From: Vitellaria paradoxa
Lineage: Eukaryota; Streptophyta; Magnoliopsida; Ericales; Sapotaceae
DNA length: 64,000 bases
Assembly (NCBI GenBank): GCA_019916065.1
Contig: CM034243.1
Location: 27,430,147 to 27,494,146 of the forward strand
Direction: 5' to 3'
The position numbers were made by a program, and so were the translations under genes. The notes under the pieces were generated by a model. It was not told where the DNA came from, ran no database searches, and saw only the letters and a list, made by a program, of their open reading frames with translations. Within the stretch, counting starts at the first letter, position 1. Every line of letters begins with the position of its first letter. Below are positions 56,071 to 64,000 of this stretch, one piece after another.

Positions 56071-59000
56071 TGGGGCTGGAGAAGGGTGGAGCGAGTCTCT
56101 GGTAGGAGAAGGGTAGCCAAAACTCTAACTCAAGTGCTCAGACCGAGATTGTACACACACTAGAGCAACTCATCCCATTTTCATCACTAGCCCAAAGCAA
56201 CCCTAACTCATCTCATTTGTCAAAACACTAATATAACATAACATTTTTAATTTAATTAATTTAATTTAATTTAATTTTTTCTAGCGTATGACTCAAACTA
56301 TCTAATAAATACCTTCACGAAACATGAGTGAACAAATTAACATGGGTAAACAAAGTTATGAAATGATTCTAAAATTCATTTCTAGTTAGCTAACTCATAA
56401 GGCTGTGTTTGGGAAAGAAGTTTGGGGTGCATTGGGAGGAATTAAATTGTAAAATATCCATACTATCCTTTTCCTTGAAATGTTCTTGTAGTAATTGTAT
56501 TTAGGGTGTATTTAGAGTGATAAAAAGTGAGATAAAATAAGATAAAGTGAAGTAAAGTGTAAATTCGTAATTCGTGTAGTGAGATAAAAAGTAAATTACT
56601 TTTAGAGTTTTCAGAGATTTTGAGTAAAAATTAGTGCGCCAAATAAACCCTTAAGGCTGTGTTTGTTTGAGACTGTGGGATCCACAGATGTGATTTGATA
56701 AAAAGATAGGATTAATTTTTTATGTGGGATTATTTTTTTGGTGTTTGGTTGGTGAGATATAAAGTGGGATAAAAAGTATGATTTGATATGTGATGTGATA
56801 AGAAATAATTTTTAACCTTTAAATTTTGGAGGGAAACAAATCCAGAAGTGGGGTATTAATAATACCACCACCCCCCTCGGATAACTCATCCGGCAAATCG
56901 CCGGATCACTCATCCCATCCCACGTTCACAGTCCATCAGTTAAATAACAAAACAAACATAACATTTGTGGGGCCCACAGATGAGGCATCCAATCTCTCCT
57001 TCTTATCCGGTAAACAAACGCAGCCTAAAAGTTAAAAGTTATTATTGATATTTCATCACTCCACTCACCGCAACTCTTCTCTCGAACCCGGCCTAGTTTG
57101 TTCGCCCGTTTGTGGGCTGAAAGGTGAAGGTGGGATTTTTGTAGCAAGAAAAATGATCACCTATATAAATCATATTTAAAAGAAAACACTATCATAGTTT
57201 CGCAAGTAAATGCAGAATATTCAAACATTATTCAGGCAGAATTTTCTGTTGACGCTTTGTAACTCTCTATATGGTATTAGTTAATGGTAATAATAATAAC
57301 GATGGGGGTCGTTTGGCGTAAAAACATAATAATAACAATAAATAAATTAGTAAATTAAAAAATATATAACTTTACTCTACCGATTGGCATTGATACTTTA
57401 ACAGTTAGTTGAGTATTTGATCAAAATTTGTAAAAGTTAATAAAATTAAAAAAAAATGAAGAATATTAGGCAAGATTGAAGAAATTAAAAAAAAATTGGT
57501 AAAAGTTGAAAAAAGTTGGTAAAAATTAAAAAAAATTGATAAAAATTGATTTCATGTTTGGTGAGAAAATTAGAAAAATTATAAAAAATGGATAAAAATT
57601 AATTTTTTTTGTTTTTGTTTTGGACAACAAATGGCAATAAAATAAAACTAATGGGGTTAATTTGCTCTACCAAGAGTATGTTAAAGTACTACTAGGTCTG
57701 GCAGTAGAGTAATTAATTCTTGTGGTTTCCAAGCATGCATGCATGCTATTGGAAAAGAGATTTTTTATATATTACCAAAGGCATCATCCTCTTCAATTGT
57801 TCGCCCAAAATACTTGTCTACACACGGAGGAGGAGGACGACGGAGCTACTAACAATAGTCATTTAAAAAGAGAAAATTCTTTTTAAAAAAAAAAAAAAAA
57901 GAGAGAATAAAATTTTAAAATGAAAACTGAATTTTAATAAATTAGGTGACATTAAGTTTATTTTTTTTATTTTTTATTTTTATTTTTATTTTATGTCTTA
58001 AAAATCTTAAAATAAAAAAACAAATAATGCTCTATTTTTATTATTCTAATTTTTTTTTTGAGTTAAAAATATTCAAAATAACTTTTTATCATTTTTTATT
58101 TTATGTATAAACCTATTTTCTATTTTCTTTAATAAGTTTTGAAATCAAAATTCACCAAACGTGTTTTAAACTGTTTTTCTTATTTTTAAAAGAGTAAAAT
58201 AAAAAATGAGTTTAAAATAAAAATAGAAAACAAAAAAATCAAAAAACAAATCGAGCCCTTAAAATTTTAAATACATAAATTTTCATCATTATGCTTTAAT
58301 CGCACCCAGCATGGAATTAAAATTTGACAATACGTTAAAATATAATTTTCAGTTTAAATTTTATTTTTTTTTAATTTTTCATTTTAAAAATAGCAAAAAT
58401 AAAAACAAAAAAAGTAATTTAAGAAATAATGATCCATAAAATATACATACGCATGTTCTGATTAGGCAGTCTAACAACGGGATGAGAGTATCTAGAAGTT
58501 GAAAATTCTATTTTCAATCAGTAGATCGAAAATGTTTTAATTTTTATCACTAAGGGCCCGTTTGGTTTATAAATTTTTGCTGAAAATCTTTAAAAATCTC
58601 TATAAATCTCTATTAATTTTATATCACATCAACTTTTTTCTCTCACTGCACACATTACGAACTTTCCCCAAACCACAATTTATCTCAATTTATCTCATTT
58701 TTTCTTACTCCAAACAAACCCTAAATAAATTTTCATAAGAATTTAAATATTAAAAATATAATTTTAATTTCTAAAATTATATTTCAATATTTTAAAGTTC
58801 AAATTTTAGAATATGAAATTGGAAAGACTTAGTACAGACCTTGGCCACCCTATCAGCGCCGTTGGAACCATGGGAGTTTTGTGCTACACCAAGAGGAACC
58901 GGTGCCAGCGCCGGCGAAGCAACTGGCGGAGGCGGTGGCAGCGTTGCTGCTGTTTCAATTACCACTAAAGGAGCGCTGGTGGGCAGCGGCGGCGGCGGCG

Positions 59001-59418
59001 GCGGCGGCAAAGCATGGAGCGGAGGAGCGCTGCCGCGGAGCAAAAGATCGAGTCTCTGAAAGAGGGGCCAGGAGGAAGCGTCGGCGGTAGCGGATTCCGA
59101 TCTGTACCTCTTCTTCATGGACTCGATCTTGTTCTTGCACTGCGTTTGCGTCTTGGGAGACTTGGTGTAGTTCGAACGAGAAGACACGTACTTCGCGACG
59201 TCTTCCCAGTCTTGTCCTTTGAGCTTTGCTCTGTTCCGAAGTATCCATTTTGCCTCGTAAGCCTCGAGGAGGCACGAAACTGCCCCTTCGCTCCACTCAT
59301 CTCTTTTCAGCCTATCGCCGCCGCCGCCGGGAGTGCTCTTTCTAGGAGAGTCTTCCTTGGCGGCGGTGTTGTGGTTAGAGAGGAGAGATGGGGCTTCTTG
59401 GTTGGCTTCTTTATCCAT
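55008..59418 (-). CDS. Trihelix transcription factor, SIP1 clade (ASIL/ENAP-like)
   Basis: Two minus-strand exons: 58840-59418 (ATG at 59418; ends AAG before GT) and 55403-55008 (starts after CAACAG; TGA). They join in phase 0 to 324 aa. The trihelix domain spans about residues 36-106, with the three spaced tryptophans W42 (RDEWSEGAV), W58 and W71 (GQDWEDVA), then TQCKNKIESMKKRYR. A Pro-rich linker follows (a run of seven Pro near residue 140). Exon 2 has a basic EKRKRRR nuclear-signal-like patch and a long coiled coil (AEVVVRSEQARMETMRELEK to ELKRTE-like repeats, ending IANTQLEIAKLF), the clade signature. Family role: sequence-specific DNA binding, often repressing seed-maturation genes or aiding histone acetylation in ethylene signalling; the precise role here is inferred. 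The 3.4-kb intron holds several MITEs. A (CT)n tract lies in the leader. Confidence 0.92.
56034..56066. repeat. (GA)n microsatellite in the trihelix intron
   Basis: About sixteen GA units in a GC-richer purine-rich segment (55970-56110). Confidence 0.95.
56504..56650 (-). mobile_element. Tourist-like MITE, family A copy 3
   Basis: A 147-bp element with ends GGGTGTATTTAG and AAATAAACCC, TTA duplication at 56501-56503 and 56651-56653. Contains the TTCGTAATTCGTGTAGTGAGATAAAAAG block of the family (broken here as ATTCGTAATTCGTGTAGT). Lies in the trihelix intron. Confidence 0.88.
56655..57025 (-). mobile_element. Tourist/Harbinger-type MITE, family B copy 2
   Basis: A 371-bp element with ends GGCTGTGTTTGTTT and, reversed, GGCTGCGTTTGTTT, and TAA at 56652-56654 and 57026-57028. 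It is the inverted counterpart of 3252-3657. Its left target overlaps the right target of the preceding MITE. The plus frame at 56826-57035 is a chance frame. Confidence 0.9.
57029..58553. other. Trihelix intron, distal part
   Basis: AT-rich. 57395-57620 and 57960-58260 are A/T-mixed blocks resembling decayed MITEs (the latter ends AATCGAGCCC). No coding content. Confidence 0.5.
58554..58721 (+). mobile_element. Tourist-like MITE, family A copy 4
   Basis: A 168-bp element with ends GGGCCCGTTTGGTTT and CCAAACAAACCC, TAA at 58551-58553 and 58722-58724. It shares ACATTACGAA and TTTATCTCATTTTT with the family. Its right end is about 120 bp from exon 1 of the trihelix gene. Confidence 0.88.
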
Positions 59419-59526
59419 CTCTCCTCATTCTAAACCTTAATTATTTGCCTATGTTTTTTAGCTGCTAACATGAAATGAGACCTCAAGAAGTTGAAGTAAA
59501 TGGTAGTGATCACTAGGAAGGAGAGA

Positions 59527-59566
<40 letters not shown>

Positions 59567-60993
59567 GCAGGTACAAAGAATTTGGGAACTATTGTAAGTC
59601 CAAACGTTAGTGGATGAATTTTATATAAAAGTTTTATAATAAAAAATGTATATTGTATAAATAAAAAATTATGAATTAAAAATACTACTTTTTATTTTTT
59701 TTAAAAATTATTAATTAAATTATGTACATAAATTTTATTAATATATATTTTTGTTTTTAGTTATTGATTGCGTATTTGTATAAATATAAGTGGAATACCT
59801 AAAATTAAATTAAAAGATAGGGTGTTGCAATTATTAAGTGTGATAACGTATATCTTTTTGTAAAAATTATATTTAATTTTTAAAAATAAAACATTAATTT
59901 TATATAATTAATATATATATATATATATATATCCCATGAGAGCTTCCTCACATTTGAGGGATTGAGGTAAGTGTTACAAACGTTTTAGGCGTAGGCCGGG
60001 AGGAGAGAGAGAGACAGACAGAGACAGAAAAAGAAAGAGGGTGAGAGGTAGCCACTAGAATCTAGAGAGAGTAAAAGAGATTAGCACTAGTGGTCTACTG
60101 AGAGTAACAGTCTTTAGTGGGCAACTAGAGAGGAGATAGAGATGAACCACTAGCGTTGGAGGGCAAAAAGGGAAAAAGAACGAAGAATAGTAGTAGGGGA
60201 GGGTTTTCTTCCAGTACTTTATTTATTAGCGAGGGTTGGTTTTGGTATGCTTATTTTAAGTCCTTTTTTTAAATTTTTTGAAAATAAAAATTTAATTTAA
60301 AATATAGTCAATTAATCGTATTCTCCAAACTTATTTTTAAAAATAAAAAATAAATTTACACATAAAATATAAATAATCAAAAATCGTTTTGAGTTTTTTA
60401 ATGTAAAATAAACAAAATTCTAAAATATAAAATAATAAAAAATATCGAACTAAATGTATTATTAATATTTTTCAAATATAAATCTCAAAACAAAAAATTA
60501 AAAACATAAATATAAAAAATAAAAAATACAAATACAAATCACGTAATAGATGACACATAGATTCAAACTTAAATACCAAAATGAGACAGATGGAAAATTT
60601 TCTGGTTCTAACAATGGTTTCAACAAAAATTGAAGTCGTGATTTGGAATGCGGAATTCTCGTTTCACTGGAATAGCGACTCGCAAACACTAGTTCATAGC
60701 GTTGGTGTTACAAAATAGGAATTCTACTTTTTCTTTTTCTTTTTTTTTTCATGCAAGTGTAATTAAAATTTTAAAATAATATAAAGTTGTGAGTTGAAAT
60801 CAAGCTTTTAAATTTAAAATTATAAAATTTATGACTTTTATGTACTAGTAAATAAGTTTCAAATTACCTAAATATAGTTATAAATTAAACAAGATTGAGA
60901 ATCATTGTACTTTACCTTTAATCTTATTTTAATTTTTATATATACTTTAAACTGTTACACCCTATCTCTTACACTTTTAAAAAATTTTACTTT
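59419..60993. other. Upstream of the trihelix gene; AT-rich intergenic
   Basis: Includes the leader with (GA)n at 59521-59563. A purine-rich GC-richer island at 59940-60200 has no open frame of note. 60260-60510 is A/T low complexity. Confidence 0.5.
59521..59563. repeat. (GA)n microsatellite in the trihelix leader
   Basis: Nearly pure GA, read as (CT)n on the gene strand, about 100-145 bp before the ATG. Confidence 0.95.
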
Positions 60994-61117
60994 GGAAGTG
61001 TTTGATTTATCAAATTCTATCAAAAGTTACAAAAAATTACCAACTTTTTCAATCAAATTTTACCACGTGTCATTTTTATACTAACTTTTTTAATTTTTTT
61101 GCCATCCAAACACTTCC
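60994..61117. mobile_element. Short Harbinger-like MITE (124 bp)
   Basis: Ends GGAAGTGTTTGATTT and ATCCAAACACTTCC with TTT on both sides. It shares TCAATCAAATTTTACCACGT with 62942-63085. Confidence 0.8.
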
Positions 61118-61742
61118 TTTATTTTATTTTATCAAAGTTATTAACGAGAAATATTACGTGTCCATTATACATGAAGAATAGGTGATTTTTTTAGTTAAAT
61201 TATTTTATAAAAATAAATTAGAAAGGCTTTAAAGGTACTAGGAAAAGATAAATTAAAATAATTTAAAGAGAAAGATGCTCAAGGGTACAATTATAATTTA
61301 TTATTTTTATATGGCCCATTTGGTTCACCAAGTTTCATAAAAAAAGAAAAAAAAATTAATAACCTATTTAGAGTTCTATGTAACCTAACAAATCTCTATA
61401 AATCTTTATAAAATTCAAAATTTCTACTAACTGCATGAATTACAAAACTGTAACTTTTATCAGTTTATAGTAACTTTTTTAACTCTAAATATCGTTTAAT
61501 TCTTACTAAATTTCTCTAATTTTTCCGAATTTTATTCGCCAAATACAAAATTAACTTTTACAAACTTTTTCCAATTTTCTATAATTTTACAACTTTCTCC
61601 AAATTTTTATAACTCTTACTAATTTTTACGAAACATTTTAATACTCAACAAAAGTTACACGTGTCAAAATTTTGTGTCAGTATTAACAACAAGTTATATT
61701 CGCTAACGGCCTATATATATACACACATACATACATATATAT
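61118..61742. other. AT-rich intergenic with a MITE relic
   Basis: Around 61310-61560 the sequence has CATTTGGTTCACC, GCATGAATTACAAAAC and CTCTAAAT blocks like a decayed family A MITE. No gene. Confidence 0.5.
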
Positions 61743-62181
61743 AAGTGTAGAAACGAGTCAAGCCGAGTCGAGTTTTAACTTATTCAAACTTGACTTGAGC
61801 TATTTATACTCGAGCTCAAGTTCGATTTGAATTTTTATATAGATTTGAGTTCAATTTAATAAAGAAGAATTTAAACTCAACATCGACTCGTCAATAATTT
61901 GATTAAGTTACAATAACGTTATTTTAGTTTAAAAATAATAAATAAAATATTGTAAAAAATATAAATATATTATAAATATATGTATTGTTTTATTGAATCA
62001 ACTTATGGGGATTTCAAGCTGAGTTTTTCTAATCTCAAACTTAAACTCAGTTCTAAAAAAGTCATAAATTAAACTTAATTTGAACTCGTTTTCCTTACGA
62101 AGCAAGCTCGAATTGAACCTTTTTCGAGCCAAATTCAAATTATTTAGAAAAAAAAAAGTTCAATTTATTTTCACCCTTACA
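61743..62181. mobile_element. Decayed element rich in GAGTCGAG/GAGCTCGAG motifs
   Basis: Starts near GTGTAGAAACGAGTCAAGCC and ends near TTCACCCTTACA (reversed TGTAAGGGTGAAAA), with GAGCTC- and CGAGTT-rich halves. This resembles the widespread non-autonomous plant elements with GTGTAAACGAGCCGAGC-like ends, often grouped with hAT. The target duplication was not resolved. Confidence 0.5.
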
Positions 62182-62207
62182 TAGACACACACGCACACAT
62201 ATATATA

Positions 62208-62353
62208 GGTTCCGTTTAGAGTGATAAAAAATTTAAAAAATAATAAAAAATTTTAAAAAATTTTAAAAATTATTTACTTTTTATCTCACTACACGAATTA
62301 CGAATCTACAATTTATATCATTTTATCTCATTTTTATTACTCTAAATGCACCC
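62208..62353 (-). mobile_element. Tourist-like MITE, family A copy 5
   Basis: A 146-bp element: GGTTCCGTTTAGAGTG at the left, CTCTAAATGCACCC at the right, with CACTACACGAATTACGAA inside. No clean 3-bp duplication. Confidence 0.8.
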
Positions 62354-62588
62354 ATTATATATATATAACAAACAAGGAGTGAGTGGCCAACCAAAGAATA
62401 TGTCACTACTTCGATTGTCAAACAGGTTAATGATGAGAGTGGTAATCTTTTGGCCAGCTTTTTGATGAGCATTTGGTGGAGTTTATCTTTCGTGGGTGTA
62501 TGCTGGGATTTTATTATAATTTTGTTTTGTTGGGGGGAGGGCTTATTTTGGCGGTTTGCGTTGATATGAAGCCAACCAACCAAGAGCT

Positions 62589-62605
62589 CCACCGACGGTC
62601 GGTGG
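62589..62605. promoter_or_regulatory. Palindromic DRE/CRT pair
   Basis: CCACCGAC-G-GTCGGTGG: two inverted ACCGAC cores, the DREB/CBF-binding DRE/CRT core, in a 17-bp perfect palindrome, in a GC-richer segment (62560-62780). The gene it might control is not evident. Confidence 0.45.
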
Positions 62606-62613
62606 TGGTCAGT

Positions 62614-62619
62614 CACGTG
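62614..62619. promoter_or_regulatory. G-box (CACGTG)
   Basis: CACGTG nine bases after the DRE palindrome. The pairing of ABRE/G-box and DRE cores occurs in stress promoters; here it is only a sequence observation. Confidence 0.45.
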
Positions 62620-62941
62620 GGATTGTCACCCACTCCCCCCCAATTAGTATTCTCATTCGCATTCGATCGCCCACTTTCACCTCCCTCCGTCCAGCACCAC
62701 CATCTCTTGCCAATGCGCGCTGCCGTCACCCTCCAACTCATCAGCATTAGGTGCTACTGGCTAGCACTTTTCTCTTCGTCTTTTTAGACCTACTTTTTGC
62801 CATTTTCTCCACCTTTTCAACCCCCTGATGGCCACATCACTGTTGGGGCATAAAGCATCACATAGGGGTGAATAATTTTGGAACATACACGATAATTTCA
62901 CAATTACCCATTCGGTTAGTTCCATATGCACTTAGAGGAGG

Positions 62942-63085
62942 ACATTTGGAAGTTAAAAAAACTCAAAAATTAGAATTGATGTGATGTAAAAATGATACGT
63001 GGTAAAATTTGATCAGAGAGATTTGAAAATTTTTAAAGTTTTTTGAATTTTTTTAAATTTTTTGAGATGTCAAACACACTTTTAG
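62942..63085 (-). mobile_element. Decayed Harbinger-like MITE
   Basis: TGATGTGATGTAAAAATGAT and CGTGGTAAAATTTGATC match, reversed, the interior of 38067-38221 and 60994-61117. The right end is GTCAAACACACTTTT; the left end is weak. Confidence 0.6.
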
Positions 63086-64000
63086 TAAGAATAATGATGT
63101 TGGTTTCCCAAAAAAAAAAAAAAAAGAAAGTTAAGAATAATGATGCTAAACGGTTGAGTATAAATCAATTCTTAAGTTCACTGTATGTCTTTTATGAAAA
63201 GTCTAATTATGGTTATGATTTTACTCTATTTATATAACGGTTAATTCCTCTCTTCATAATATACAGACAATTTTTTCTATTTATAATTATCATAGGATCT
63301 ATAACAATGAGGAAAATCAAAATAATCTACCTATAGTTTGCTTGTTTCGAAAATGATTTAATCACAAATTAAAATAAGATCATGAAACAAATATATATGA
63401 TTTCCACATTAATTTATTTTATTGATATGTCTATATTCACATACACAAAATATTTATTATATTTACAAAACAAGGCAAAGTAATTTTTTAACTATTATAA
63501 ATACATATTTAAACAACAATAACAACGGCAACACTTATCTCATTAGTAAAATTGCACATACCCTCGTATCTTATTGCAATTATTTGAAATAATTTTTTGT
63601 GAGCAAAGTTCACAAATTTTCACAAAAATACAAGCTCATTTATTTATTTTAAAATTTAGGCCCTGTTACCAAAAGTCACCAAAAATCACTAATTTTAACT
63701 AATATTTATACTTTTTTTCCAATCAAATTTCTCATCATATCACCTTTATGTCACATCTTTCTATTTTTATTATACTTTTTGGTCAACTTTTTGTCAACCA
63801 AACACATTCTTAGATTTGCTTTTAGAATATTCAAATGAGTTTGAAAGAAAAAATTTTAAATCCAATATTTTATTTGAGGTCTGGTATAAAGATATTAAAA
63901 TATATAATTTTATTATTTAAATATATTTTGTAAAATTAAAAAAATATACATGCAATATTAGATATAAAAAACACAAACAGTTAATAATAAATATTTTATT
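63086..64000. other. AT-rich end of window
   Basis: No gene recognised. 63659-63812 (GGCCCTGTTACC ... CAACCAAACACATTCTTA) may be another decayed MITE related to the 38067 group. Confidence 0.5.

Noticed and set aside
55914..56120. Frames around the GA microsatellite in the trihelix intron
   Set aside because: RERERE and SLSLSL repeats of the microsatellite.
58841..59433. Alternative frames over trihelix exon 1
   Set aside because: Shadows caused by GC-rich coding sequence; Ala/Gly runs are the other side of the poly-Pro codons.
62473..62787. 104-codon plus frame in a GC-richer segment
   Set aside because: No recognised domain; the composition could be promoter or relic. Kept only as regulatory observations.

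Overview
This is a nuclear chromosome segment from a flowering plant, most likely a eudicot. It is AT-rich and sparsely coding, with introns that have GT..AG borders, and is full of plant transposons: Tourist/Harbinger MITEs, Mutator-like elements, CACTA, Ty1/copia, Ty3/gypsy and LINE remnants. No rRNA, tRNA or CRISPR was recognised by eye. Only three host genes can be supported.

(1) An intronless VQ-motif gene at 9221-9676 (+), 151 aa, resembles SIGMA FACTOR-BINDING PROTEIN 1/2. (2) A Nudix hydrolase gene (NUDT16/12/13 type) lies on the minus strand as four small exons: 37470-37540, 23096-23210, 20407-20490 and 11863-12135. They join in frame to a 180-aa protein with a perfect Nudix box. Only 543 coding bases are spread over about 25.7 kb because the introns are packed with transposons. 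(3) A SIP1-clade trihelix transcription factor lies on the minus strand as two exons, 58840-59418 and 55008-55403, giving 324 aa. Genes 1 and 2 are convergent.

Layout. 1-5279 is AT-rich and carries MITEs. 5280-7283 is a solo LTR inside a degenerate trinucleotide tract. 8.6-10.3 kb holds the VQ gene, with a SINE-like insert in a tandem repeat behind it. 11.9-37.5 kb is the Nudix gene. Its intron 3 holds a broken Ty3/gypsy element with a solo LTR inside and a LINE tail behind. Its intron 1 holds a 166-bp perfect tandem duplication, a 7-kb gag-only copia element with a MULE inside, and a Harbinger-like element with a Pack-MULE inside. The Pack-MULE carries exon 1 of an Alfin-like PHD gene and leucine-rich-repeat gene pieces. 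38-55 kb is intergenic: a FAR1/MULE transposase relic, a decayed CACTA element (TNP2 plus TnpA-like genes) with a solo LTR inside, and a 2.7-kb solo LTR. 55-59.4 kb is the trihelix gene, with MITEs in its intron. 59.4-64 kb is AT-rich with more MITEs and a G-box next to a palindromic pair of DRE/CRT cores.

The host genes look like regulators and house-cleaning enzymes with no shared pathway. The main interest is the nested transposon record, much of which is dated by exact target-site duplications, and the gene fragments captured by the Pack-MULE. All identifications are by eye from motifs; no database search was run.
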